NCBI RefSeq assembly: GCF_900313035.1
Contig: NZ_OMPS01000022.1
Span: forward strand, 1-39,217
DNA length: 39,217 nt
Origin: Ruegeria sp. EL01
GTDB lineage: Bacteria; Pseudomonadota; Alphaproteobacteria; Rhodobacterales; Rhodobacteraceae
Direction of reading: 5' to 3'
Positions 8,301 to 16,149 of this stretch are shown piece after piece. A program made the position numbers and the translations under genes. How positions within the stretch are numbered: the stretch's first letter is position 1; the number at the start of each line of letters is the position of its first letter. The notes under the pieces were generated by a model. It worked only from the letters and a program-made list of their open reading frames with translations. It did no database searches and had not been told where the DNA came from.

Positions 8301-9083
8301 TCAAAGTATGACGGTCGGTATGAGATTGACGGTGATACCGTTAGCTTTCAGCTGTTCAATTACCCCTGAGCTGTCGTTTTGTTCAATTGTGTCGAAAATC
8401 CACAGAGTTTGCAGATTTGGTACTTCTAACAAAGCAGACAAGTCGCGTGGTAACCCTGAATGAATGAAGATAAAACTGAGGCTTGGATGTCCGACTAAAG
8501 GCCGTAGATCTGAAACCTGACTTCCAAGCAATCTAATCTTTTTCAAATCAGGCAAACCACCAACAAATGAGATGTCGCCGTCATCTGGTAAATTGATAGC
8601 GATCTGTTCCAAGTCAGGCATTTGTAACAATGTGGGTCTGACGTCCTCGGCCAACCCTGATTGAATGTGCAAAACCTTCAAGTTCTCAAAATTAGCGAAT
8701 GCGGATACATCTCGAATTTTTGTTGCGGTTATCCGCAACTCTTCAAGCTGACGCATCGAGGAAATGTCCTCAAGACTTTCAAATGTGTTGTACCTCAACT
8801 CCAGTGCGGTCACGTGCGTCATTTCATTCAATACAGCATAATCTTCGAGCGAGGCGAAGCTCAGTCGTAAATCCGAACACTTAGTTTCCCGACACTCAGC
8901 TAAAATTTCAGCCCCTTTCTCAAGCTTGCTCGTCCGCAATTGTTCTAAACGAGACTCCGGGCTTTTTGGTGTACATGCACCGATCAAAATCGCTGCAACG
9001 GCAAAGGTGGATGCGCTGAGGGAAAACAACTTTATGGGTAAAGGCCTATTTACAGAAAAGAAGTTAAGCGACATTGGCCGCAT
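8301..9083 (-). CDS. Leucine-rich-repeat lipoprotein, function unknown
   Basis: A 260-residue protein with a lipoprotein signal peptide: hydrophobic residues about 17-33, then the lipobox L-I-G-A-C with Cys37 as the lipidated residue. The mature part is a run of LRR-like units of about 22 residues (LEELRITATKIRDVSAFANFENLKVLHI and similar), a fold that usually binds protein partners. It would be anchored to a membrane and face the periplasm or outside. Two start codons (9083 and 9074) are possible. AT-richer than its neighbours and standing alone among intergenic repeats, it may be a horizontally acquired cargo gene. Confidence 0.75.
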   Translation of the reverse strand: MRPMSLNFFSVNRPLPIKLFSLSASTFAVAAILIGACTPKSPESRLEQLRTSKLEKGAEILAECRETKCSDLRLSFASLEDYAVLNEMTHVTALELRYNTFESLEDISSMRQLEELRITATKIRDVSAFANFENLKVLHIQSGLAEDVRPTLLQMPDLEQIAINLPDDGDISFVGGLPDLKKIRLLGSQVSDLRPLVGHPSLSFIFIHSGLPRDLSALLEVPNLQTLWIFDTIEQNDSSGVIEQLKANGITVNLIPTVIL

Positions 9084-9285
9084 CGCGGCAACTCTGCAAG
9101 GTTGGGCTCTCTCCTACCTTTCTCTGCGACTCGTACCGACTGGTGGTCAGAGCCCTGAGCTGCCTTTCCCAAGCTACTTGATCTTTGCACGTGCATGCGT
9201 CCGGTAAGCGAACGAAACGGTCATGTGACTGCTTTGAAATCTTGCATTAGAATGCGTAGCAAGATGGCCTCAGGAGACAAATGCC

Positions 9286-9711
9286 ATGAAGCGTTTTGAT
9301 AGCTTTTCTGGTGCAAAAATCGCGCTCATCTGTGAAGAAAAGGTTGTCACCTACTTGCGTGACAACAAACCATCAATCCCATTTCCGGACCATTGGGACC
9401 TGGCGGGCGGGGGACGAGAGGGGAAAGAGACACCGGAACAATGCGTGCTTAGGGAAACTGAAGAGGAATTTGATTTAAAACTAGATATTGCCCGCATTGT
9501 GTGGAGACGGCGATACCCAAATGCCAGCGCGCCGAGCGAGCATGCTTACTTCATGGTCGCGCAGATTTCGAAGACTGAGGTTTCAGAGATAAAGTTTGGC
9601 AAAGAAGGGCAGTTCTGGCGAATGATGGATATCCTAGAGTTTTTGGAACACCCGAAAGCGGTCCCTCAACTCAAATCAAGACTTGCCTGCTACATGTCTC
9701 GGCTTCAGTAA
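9286..9711 (+). CDS. NUDIX hydrolase
   Basis: A 141-residue protein. The Nudix box spans residues 42-64 (G-x5-E-x7-RETEEEFDL), with the metal-binding REXXEE core intact; the usual Gly near the end of the box is Asp63. Such enzymes hydrolyse a nucleoside diphosphate linked to another moiety. AGGAGAC lies 7 bases before the ATG. The substrate cannot be told from sequence. It precedes the IS110-type element by about 65 bases. Confidence 0.88.
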   Translation: MKRFDSFSGAKIALICEEKVVTYLRDNKPSIPFPDHWDLAGGGREGKETPEQCVLRETEEEFDLKLDIARIVWRRRYPNASAPSEHAYFMVAQISKTEVSEIKFGKEGQFWRMMDILEFLEHPKAVPQLKSRLACYMSRLQ

Positions 9712-9781
9712 ACCGCGATGAGAATTGGGTGATCTGGTCTCGCTGCCGCCACTCTCTGCTCCGAGCCCTGACCGGATGAGG

Positions 9782-9857
9782 TGGGTGGCTCCTGCTCCAC
9801 CGGCATCGAATGTGCCACAGTGCAGTTATCATCGACTGCTAGGAAAGGAGCCACCCA
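9782..9857 (+). promoter_or_regulatory. Stem-loop covering the transposase ribosome site
   Basis: TGGGTGGCTCCT (9782-9793) is perfectly complementary to AGGAGCCACCCA (9846-9857), which contains the AGGAG ribosome site and ends at the base before the ATG. In a transcript reading in from outside, the 12-bp stem would hide the ribosome site. A transcript starting inside the loop would escape. This is inferred from complementarity. Confidence 0.45.
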
Positions 9858-10877
9858 ATGACAGTAAAAACCGTAGGCCTGGATTTGGCCAAGGACGTTT
9901 TTCAAGTGCACGGCATTTCGGAGAACGGTCGAGTGATTTTCAACAGAGACATCAAAAGCGCAAAGCTGCTCCGCTTCTTTGAGACGCTTCCACCGTGCAG
10001 GGTCGGAATGGAGGCCTGCGGCTCGTCTCATCACTGGGGTCGCCAACTGCGCAAGCTTGGCCATGATGTGAAGCTCATGCCCGCCGGATACGTCAAACCC
10101 TACGTGAAGCGCGGCAAGAGCGACGCTGTTGATGCCGAGGCAATCTGTGAAGCGGTCCGTCGACCAACTATGCGCTTTGTCGAGATCAAGACGGAAGAAC
10201 AGCAAGCTATCCTCTCAATTCACCGGACACGAGATCTGGCCGTCCGGCAGCGCACCCAACTGGCCAACATGATCCGCAGTCTTTTGCGCGAGTTTGGGCA
10301 CATATTGCCCATTGGGATAGAGGCCGTCACGGCATTTGCAAAGCGCCACCTTGATGGTGACTGTCCAGACATGCCTGAGATTGCCAACGGTATGCTTGGC
10401 ATCCAATGTTATCAGCTCATCGGTTTGAATGAACGCATCGACGGCTATTCTAAGATGGTCCAGCAACATGCCCTTCTGAATGCAGATGCGCGAAGATTGA
10501 TGCGCATGCCTGGAATTGGACCGATCACGGCCTCAGCGATTGTCGCAACAATCGGCGATGCAAAACAGTTCCGCACAGGGCGTGACTTGGCCGCGTGGTT
10601 GGGGCTCACCCCACTCAACAAATCCAGTGGTGGGAAGGAACGTCTGGGCAAGATCACAAAGCAGGGTGATCGCTACATTCGCAAGCTGTTGGTCGTAGGC
10701 ATGACATCGCGCGCTGTGATGGCGAAACGTTCGCCAGAGAAGGTCGATCTGTGGACGGCGAGAATTATCGCAGACAAACCGTTCCGACTGGCAACAACTG
10801 CCATGGCCAACAAGGCCGCGCGGGCCACCTGGGCGATGCTCACAAAGAAACAGGAATACCGGCAGCCTGCGTTCTAA
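9858..10877 (+). CDS. IS110/IS1111-type transposase (DEDD recombinase)
   Basis: A 339-residue recombinase. The N-terminal RuvC-like DEDD domain shows D9 (GLDLAKDVFQVHG), E52 (GMEACGSSHHWGR), and D89/D92 (GKSDAVDAEAI). The C-terminal Transposase_20 region has MPGIGPITASAIVATIGD and the SSGGKERLGKITKQGDRYIRKLL stretch with the family's serine-containing motif. VRRPTMRFVEIKTEEQQA is typical of the IS1111 side of the family. It appears intact and would move the element with the aid of an RNA guide coded in the element's non-coding end. Confidence 0.93.
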   Translation: MTVKTVGLDLAKDVFQVHGISENGRVIFNRDIKSAKLLRFFETLPPCRVGMEACGSSHHWGRQLRKLGHDVKLMPAGYVKPYVKRGKSDAVDAEAICEAVRRPTMRFVEIKTEEQQAILSIHRTRDLAVRQRTQLANMIRSLLREFGHILPIGIEAVTAFAKRHLDGDCPDMPEIANGMLGIQCYQLIGLNERIDGYSKMVQQHALLNADARRLMRMPGIGPITASAIVATIGDAKQFRTGRDLAAWLGLTPLNKSSGGKERLGKITKQGDRYIRKLLVVGMTSRAVMAKRSPEKVDLWTARIIADKPFRLATTAMANKAARATWAMLTKKQEYRQPAF

Positions 10878-11111
10878 CCGCGCCAACTGCCCACGAGATG
10901 CAAGACGTTGAAGTGATGATGCGGAATTAAGTCAACCAAGAGCAAGGACACTCCGGCAATGGCAGCGGCCCTCTGAGGTCGATGAGCCGATTGGAACCTC
11001 GCTCGCGGAATTCATCAAGGCCAGTGGCGACAATGCCGCCACGCAAACAGGCCGGACAGACGACAGTACTGACGAAAATACCCGCAAACATCACCAAAAA
11101 CTCTTGCAATG
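10878..11111 (+). ncRNA. Candidate bridge/seeker RNA region of the IS1111-type element
   Basis: IS1111-type elements encode their guide RNA downstream of the transposase. This 234-base non-coding right end holds two successive hairpins: GAGGT (10975-10979) with ACCTC (10996-11000), and GTGGCG (11024-11029) with CGCCAC (11037-11042). No open frame here looks real. Exact RNA ends and the target-binding loops cannot be defined by eye. Confidence 0.4.
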
Positions 11112-11130
11112 CAGGAGCCACCCACAGATG

Positions 11131-11328
11131 CCGTTGGTTGCGCTATACACCAAGGCCCGCTTCAGCCGGATACTCCAAGTTAAGCGGCACCTGTGGATTC
11201 TCCATCGCCACGCAGAGGTATCATTCGCTGGGTCGAAATCCGTGAGTGTCGTCAGTGACAAGCGCGTAGATCCCGCAAATCCAAGGACACTTCGCACGCA
11301 AACGTCTACTCTGGCGGGAACCGGGAGA
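11131..11328. other. Non-coding gap upstream of the three-gene cassette
   Basis: Nothing recognisable as a gene. Open frames here lack family features. Confidence 0.3.
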
Positions 11329-11357
11329 TTGTGTGAAAGGGCAAAATATAGTATATA
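11329..11357 (+). promoter_or_regulatory. Candidate promoter of the three-gene cassette
   Basis: TTGTGT (11329-11334) and TATATA (11352-11357) are 17 bases apart and sit in an AT-rich patch about 110 bases before the first gene of the cassette. The -35 is imperfect, so this is a modest prediction. Confidence 0.35.
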
Positions 11358-11465
11358 TGGATAAGATTTTAACACGCTTTTCTTTGTTCCAGACGAGTTT
11401 TCACATACCGCGACGCCTATTGGGGGATCGCATTTATTCAAACCGCCGTAAGGGGGACATTGATT

Positions 11466-13043
11466 ATGGAGTCTATTTCCGGCGATGAAACCGGACTTTT
11501 CGAAAATCGCATTCACCTGATCGGGTTGCCTCCTAGGACCAGAGTTCCGCTGGGGGATCTGATGCAGACAGCAATTTCTGTCCGCCAAGGCGTGATTGAT
11601 CAAGATTGGCCGTCGCTTGCCGATCAGGGCCTGCGCTGCTTGGCCTTGGGACACGCGTCCTTTCGGCTTTTGCAAGAAGCCGAGACGGTCGCGAGTGCTC
11701 GTGACCAATCCGAACATCGCCAGGCGGAACACTATGCCAATCTTCTAATGAACGCGGTGGGCGGCGGCGGTGGTCAGGCTTTCCTTGAAGGTCTCCGCGA
11801 GAAACTCGCAGACAGCGATCCGGCTGCGCGTCTCGAAAGCGCGATTTCGCGCATCGAGCATCGTCTTGGCCAGGAGCTGAAGCCGTCTTTGAAATCGAGG
11901 ATCCGCTCGGCATCTAAGACGATTGAAGAGCGGGTCGATCTCGACGCCTCTGTCGCCATGCTGGAAGAAGGTAAAACCAAAGACGTGCCGCTGTTAGAGC
12001 TGTACTCCTTCCGCCTCGCCGCTTCGCAGGCGGACCAAATCAAGGCGCAATCTGACTTGGTGTTGTCTTGCCTGTCCCGAGGTCTTTTGGCACGTGTCCA
12101 TGCAGAGTTTCATCTTTCTCAACGCACCAACCGCGCGCCCTCAAGATCGTCCGATATTGATCGACATCACCAAGCAACAGAGGCCGTTTTAGTGAACGCG
12201 GAACGGTGGCTCGAACGCGGTCAACGGCGCATCTATTGCGCCCTTGCGGGGCAAGAGAGCGCCGATCACACGGCCCGCGCGGCCATGGCGCTGGCGGTCG
12301 AGATCGAGCGTCGGCTTCCGATTTTTGTGCGAACCCAAGGTGCCATCCGGCAGACGATGCTGTTCCTTCGCGACGATGGGAAAGGCGCTGCATCCGAACG
12401 GATGGGTCGGCTTGCCGCGCGCGCTGGAATGCTGACCCGCGAAGCGATTGCCAGCCATTGCGCGAGCTATCGCATGGCGCTTCACGCGCTCAGCCTTCAT
12501 CCGCCCGAGGAGGTAGATGCGTTGATGCGCAGAACAGAAACGACCGCCTTCGACGGGCCATTGCCCAACGGCAGGGATGTCCCCCTGAAGGATCTCGATG
12601 CAGTGAACGACGGCGATTTCGTCGAGATCGAGGGGTTCGTGAGGTCGCTAGAGGCACTGCGCCTGGGCGATGGCAAGCTGGTCAGCCGGGTGGTCCTGCA
12701 CGACCCGTCCAGCGACACGACCGCAAACGCCGTCGCGATCTTCGCGCACCTTCCCCATGCAGGGGTCACGCTGGATTCCTTTGTGCGCGCGAACGGATTG
12801 TTCAAAGCAGGTTCCACGCTTTTTGGCGGCGAGCCTGCCGTCGAGATCGACGCGCTTGCGCTGAACGATCTAGGGCAATCGAGCTGGCGCGTGGCGTTTC
12901 TTGGGCTGGCGGACCGTTGGTTCGAGCCATGGCGCAACGGTGCCAACCTGATATGGTCGCTCGGACCGCACGGTCTGGGGGACGATGATGAAATGCGTTT
13001 CGGGGCCGGAGAACTTCTCTACCTGCCCCTTTTCCGACGATAG
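11466..13043 (+). CDS. Unknown protein (525 aa), first gene of the TGT-like cassette
   Basis: I do not recognise a family. The first about 370 residues look almost wholly alpha-helical, rich in Ala, Arg, Glu and Gln, with a Gly-run (VGGGGGQ) near residue 100. Residues about 378-470 (GDFVEIEGFVRSLEALRLGDGKLVSRVVLHDP, then VRANGLFKAGSTLFGGEPAVEIDAL) have the alternating strand pattern of an OB-like nucleic-acid-binding fold; this is a visual inference. No signal peptide or membrane helix. ATG 11466 is preferred over TTG 11460 because AGGGGG (11451-11456) is 9 bases upstream. The next gene starts 9 bases after its stop, so they form one operon. Confidence 0.75.
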   Translation: MESISGDETGLFENRIHLIGLPPRTRVPLGDLMQTAISVRQGVIDQDWPSLADQGLRCLALGHASFRLLQEAETVASARDQSEHRQAEHYANLLMNAVGGGGGQAFLEGLREKLADSDPAARLESAISRIEHRLGQELKPSLKSRIRSASKTIEERVDLDASVAMLEEGKTKDVPLLELYSFRLAASQADQIKAQSDLVLSCLSRGLLARVHAEFHLSQRTNRAPSRSSDIDRHHQATEAVLVNAERWLERGQRRIYCALAGQESADHTARAAMALAVEIERRLPIFVRTQGAIRQTMLFLRDDGKGAASERMGRLAARAGMLTREAIASHCASYRMALHALSLHPPEEVDALMRRTETTAFDGPLPNGRDVPLKDLDAVNDGDFVEIEGFVRSLEALRLGDGKLVSRVVLHDPSSDTTANAVAIFAHLPHAGVTLDSFVRANGLFKAGSTLFGGEPAVEIDALALNDLGQSSWRVAFLGLADRWFEPWRNGANLIWSLGPHGLGDDDEMRFGAGELLYLPLFRR

Positions 13044-13052
13044 GAGAGACAC

Positions 13053-13337
13053 ATGCCGGTTTCTGATGGATGCCGTTCTGAACGAGATGCCCATGGTGAA
13101 GCATTGGACGCCGCCGATGAATTTCTCGAAGAGTACTTTGAAGCCAGGGAACAACTTCTGGAGATGCTCGAGCAGATCGAAGAAGACATCGATTTGCCGC
13201 CCGACGTCGAGGCCGCATGGAACCACGCAGATAACCTTGGAACCGCGTGGGAGATCACCATGGACGAGGCTGACGCCCTCCGAGAGGAACTGGAAGTGTG
13301 CCTGCACGATCTGAACGAGACTATTTTAACGCCCTGA
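13053..13337 (+). CDS. Small acidic protein (94 aa), unknown function
   Basis: Very acidic and probably helical: AADEFLEEYFEAREQLLEMLEQIEEDIDLP suggests an amphipathic or coiled-coil segment at residues 20-50. AGGAGAG ends a few bases before the ATG, and it lies between two larger co-directional genes with short gaps, which supports a real gene. It could be an adaptor or inhibitor for either neighbour, but no family is recognised. Its composition is not that of a classical toxin or antitoxin. Confidence 0.65.
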   Translation: MPVSDGCRSERDAHGEALDAADEFLEEYFEAREQLLEMLEQIEEDIDLPPDVEAAWNHADNLGTAWEITMDEADALREELEVCLHDLNETILTP

Positions 13338-13388
13338 TGACGTTGAAGGCCACAGAGGGTGACAAGAACCCAAGGAGAGTACGGCGAG

Positions 13389-14786
13389 ATGCGCTTTGTT
13401 GCGAACCTGCGGAATGAAACGATTGCTGCCTTCGCAGCAGAAGACATCCAGCCACGCGCCTACCTTCTTTCCTCTCATCGGGTAACGCCGAGCACACTTG
13501 AGGCGGCGGCCCACGTCCGCGACCTCGATCTGCCACTGTTCGCGGACAATGGCACCAAGCAGCTCATTGAACAGGTCATCGACGTGTTCGCCGATGATGC
13601 CGGGTCCGTACGCGATCAAGTCCGTGATATTCGCCGGGATATTGGCCATGTGCCACGCGGAAGCGACATTCCCCCCGCCCTTCGCCAAACCGCCAAAGAT
13701 CTGGCAAACAGCGTGATCGATCATGCCACCGCCGTGTCGAACGCAATCGATCGTGACGCTTTGATCGAGTTGCAACTGTCGATGGATCCGACCGACCTGA
13801 TCGCGCAAGAGGATTTTGCAGTCGCTTGCCTTCTAGCGTTGCAGTTGGAGCGTGAAGTAACCGGTTTTTCTGTTAGCCGTTATGCGACCAGAAACCGACG
13901 CTCCCTCAGGTTATGGAAGGCGATAAACGCGGATCCAAGAAGCGCCAATTTGAACATATATGCGGTGCTCAGTGCGGTCGATTTTAACACAGCCCGGACG
14001 GCTGGTCGTCTTGCGGCCGAGGCTGGGGTGCGCTTCGCTGCAATCGGCATCGCCGGGATCAATATGGACAGCACTGCGACGGACTTTTTTGTCATCGGCT
14101 CTGGGAGCCATCGGCTGGAGCGGCCAGCGCCGAGACGTTATGTCCGATTGGCGCAGATCTTAAGCGGGCTTGATGTCGGGTTGCGCGAGGCGGGGGGTCG
14201 GCTCGACAGCTTTCACTGCCTTGGGCTTGGGGCGTCGGCCATGTTACCGCTGGTTGCCGCGAGCTTCGATGACGCGGTCGGGCTTTCAACGGATGCAACA
14301 AGCCCCATCCACGACGCGATACGCGACCAGGTCTTCTACGAGCTGGCGTCGAAAGGTGGACGCGTTTCGACCAGTGCGATTGCAAACCGAGAGGTCCGCG
14401 ATGCCCCGTGGACGTTTGAAAGCCCTTTCGAGCAACGATTCAAAGAGACGTTCGGCCATGATGTCGATGCCGCAAAGGCATGGTGGCGTGCCAATGGGGA
14501 ACCGCAGATCATCCGTGATCATCTTCGGTCCGAAGCCGAGCTAAACGAGGCTCTCCCGCTTCTTGCAGAAGCCGATAGTGAGGCCCGGCGGCGTGGCGAA
14601 CGGGTGCGCGTCGCTGCGAACCACTGGACCATAGGAGAACTTGCAGCGGTGTTCTCTGCGTCGCTGGACAGACGTATCCGAGCACGCGTCGCTCTGAGTG
14701 GGATCGAGATGAGCCAAAGCGCCTCGATCGCCCGAGGAACGGCAGCCGCAGCCGCGATATTAGATGTTATCGGGGAAATTGGCTAA
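13389..14786 (+). CDS. TGT/DpdA-like TIM-barrel protein, putative base-exchange enzyme
   Basis: A 465-residue protein. Segments follow the tRNA-guanine transglycosylase (TGT) pattern: LPLFADNG with Asp53 near the place of the substrate-binding Asp motif; YAVLSAVDFNTARTAGRLAAEAGVRFAAIGIAG (about 191-223) like the YAVVQG...L...G...AIGG strand; and HCLGLGASAMLPLVAASFDDAVGLSTDATSP (276-306), matching [26 protein letters not shown], which puts Asp302 at the nucleophile. TGT relatives swap guanine for 7-deazaguanines in tRNA or, for DpdA, in DNA. Identity is low and no zinc-site cysteine cluster is seen, so the reaction is uncertain. ATG 13389 is preferred to GTG 13359. It closes the operon. Confidence 0.6.
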   Translation: MRFVANLRNETIAAFAAEDIQPRAYLLSSHRVTPSTLEAAAHVRDLDLPLFADNGTKQLIEQVIDVFADDAGSVRDQVRDIRRDIGHVPRGSDIPPALRQTAKDLANSVIDHATAVSNAIDRDALIELQLSMDPTDLIAQEDFAVACLLALQLEREVTGFSVSRYATRNRRSLRLWKAINADPRSANLNIYAVLSAVDFNTARTAGRLAAEAGVRFAAIGIAGINMDSTATDFFVIGSGSHRLERPAPRRYVRLAQILSGLDVGLREAGGRLDSFHCLGLGASAMLPLVAASFDDAVGLSTDATSPIHDAIRDQVFYELASKGGRVSTSAIANREVRDAPWTFESPFEQRFKETFGHDVDAAKAWWRANGEPQIIRDHLRSEAELNEALPLLAEADSEARRRGERVRVAANHWTIGELAAVFSASLDRRIRARVALSGIEMSQSASIARGTAAAAAILDVIGEIG

Positions 14787-15082
14787 GCAACGCGTCTGCT
14801 CCGGCAGGGGGCGGCATCGTATCAGTAGGCGTTGCAGACCTTCGCTGCGCCATGCTCGAAATGACAAGGAGCGGCCCTTACCAGACATTGAGTATTCTCG
14901 ATTCTCGTAGTTCTACGCCCCCCGAAGCTGACATTCGTGCGCGGCGCAGCATTTTGAGTGCTCCCGACAGCGATAGGTTCTGACATAGCAATTGTACGGA
15001 AGCCCCGATCAACTGAGTGAGCTCTGTCCCATAGGCGTTTTGTCCTGTTCAAAGTGAAACCGGTGACGGGTATGCTCAATTC
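14787..15082. repeat. Non-coding gap with a dispersed degenerate repeat
   Basis: No gene seen. GACCTTCGCTGC (14837-14848) is identical to 30983-30994, and CTGACATTCGTGCG lies about 80 bases on. The promoter of the LysR gene must lie in the last part of this gap, but I cannot place it. Confidence 0.45.
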
Positions 15083-16045
15083 ATGGATAACAAGATCGCC
15101 CGAAATCTATCGCTGAAGCAGTTTCGCGCCTTTGTCAGCGTGGCCAAATACGGGTCCTTCAGCGGGGCCGCGCAGGAACTTGCGATTTCACAATCTGCTC
15201 TTTCACTGAGCATTCAGCAGTTTGAAGAGATCGTTGGTGTCCCGTTGCTTTCCAGGACAACCCGATCCGTTTCCCTGACGCCTTTGGGACAGGATTTTCT
15301 GCCAAAAGCGGAAAAGATACTGGCAGATGTTGAAGCTGCCATTATTTCAACCCGCACAAACGCAGAAAAACAGAAAAACCGTGTCACCGTCGCGGTATTG
15401 CCCTCCGTCGCCATTCGGGTTTTGCCGCAAGCCATACGCACGTATTTAGCGCTGGCACCTGATGTGAAAGTCCACATGCAGGACGACAATGGTCGCGGGG
15501 TTGAAGCACAGGTTCTAAATGGAGAAGCAGACTTCGGAATTTCTAACAGCTGGTCTGACAATTCGGAACTTGAATACAGGCCGTTCCTGCGGGATCAAGT
15601 TGGTCTGATCTGCCGGGGTGATCACCAATTGGCCCGCTGCAAGGACCCTCTGACCTGGTCCGACCTGACCAATCAGTCCTTTGTCGGAATGGCGGCGGAT
15701 ACCGGAACCAGCCGCCTGACTATGAATGTCTCGGGGTTGCCTGCAAGTGTCACAACACCGGATTTCACGGTACTCACAATCGCGGCGCTGGTCGGTCTCA
15801 TCGAAACCGGTGAATCCGTTACTGCCCTTCCCGCGCTGGCGGCACCGGATTATCTGAACCCCTCGCTGGTATACCGGAACCTCTCAGAACCGGCCGTGTT
15901 TCGGAATTTGCAGTTGATCACCCCAAAAAAGCGCCCGCTTTCCCCAGTCGCCGATGACTTCGCGGAGTTCCTGAAAAAGCAATCTCACGAGATTTCTTCA
16001 ATGTTTCCAAACCATACGGTGAAATCGCTCTCCCACGCAGTTTGA
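15083..16045 (+). CDS. LysR-family transcriptional regulator
   Basis: A 320-residue LTTR. Residues about 9-68 are the winged HTH (LSLKQFRAFVSVAKYGSFSGAAQELAISQSALSLSIQQFEE), followed by the linker helix and a periplasmic-binding-protein-like effector domain (about 98-300). It would bind DNA as a tetramer and respond to a small effector. The next gene is 104 bases downstream in the same direction, with a T-N11-A inverted repeat (16101-16115) in the gap, so it probably regulates the two-gene unit that follows. Effector unknown. Confidence 0.9.
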   Translation: MDNKIARNLSLKQFRAFVSVAKYGSFSGAAQELAISQSALSLSIQQFEEIVGVPLLSRTTRSVSLTPLGQDFLPKAEKILADVEAAIISTRTNAEKQKNRVTVAVLPSVAIRVLPQAIRTYLALAPDVKVHMQDDNGRGVEAQVLNGEADFGISNSWSDNSELEYRPFLRDQVGLICRGDHQLARCKDPLTWSDLTNQSFVGMAADTGTSRLTMNVSGLPASVTTPDFTVLTIAALVGLIETGESVTALPALAAPDYLNPSLVYRNLSEPAVFRNLQLITPKKRPLSPVADDFAEFLKKQSHEISSMFPNHTVKSLSHAV

Positions 16046-16100
16046 TTTATTTATTTTTCTAATAAGTTCTTCGATTCTTCAAATTTTACTTTGCCCTCCC

Positions 16101-16115
16101 ATTGCGTGAAGCAAT
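16101..16115. promoter_or_regulatory. LysR-type operator candidate
   Basis: ATTGC-GTGAA-GCAAT is a perfect 5-base-arm inverted repeat containing the T-N11-A pattern expected for LTTR binding. It lies in an AT-rich gap 35 bases before the start of the 566-residue gene and just after the LysR gene. Confidence 0.5.
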
Positions 16116-16149
16116 TACCGAACGAGCCAATAGATAAGGAGGGCACCAC

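Larger units (their letters stand above)
9775..11130 (+). mobile_element. IS110-family (IS1111 subgroup-like) insertion sequence
   Basis: A DEDD transposase gene is bracketed by subterminal inverted repeats: GTGGGTGGCTCCTG at 9781-9794 and its exact complement CAGGAGCCACCCAC at 11112-11125. The presence of inverted repeats and a long right non-coding end (about 230 bases) fit the IS1111 subgroup. True termini lie a few bases outside these repeats, so the limits are approximate. A further 12-base copy in inverted orientation abuts the transposase start (9846-9857). Confidence 0.8.

Noticed and set aside
11091..11732. 213-codon minus-strand frame spanning the IS end and the start of the 525-aa gene
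   Set aside because: Crosses the insertion-sequence boundary and overlaps a better gene; no recognisable domain.
12206..12988. 260-codon plus-strand frame within the 525-aa gene
   Set aside because: Extreme Arg/Ala/Cys composition from a shifted GC-rich frame, no start signal, fully inside a better gene.
13053..13337. Small acidic protein as an antitoxin
   Set aside because: No DNA-binding motif and no toxin-like neighbour; it sits inside a larger cassette, so a toxin-antitoxin call is unsupported.
11466..14786. A complete known Dpd (7-deazaguanine DNA) system
   Set aside because: Only a distant TGT-like protein is present; none of the other Dpd components can be recognised.
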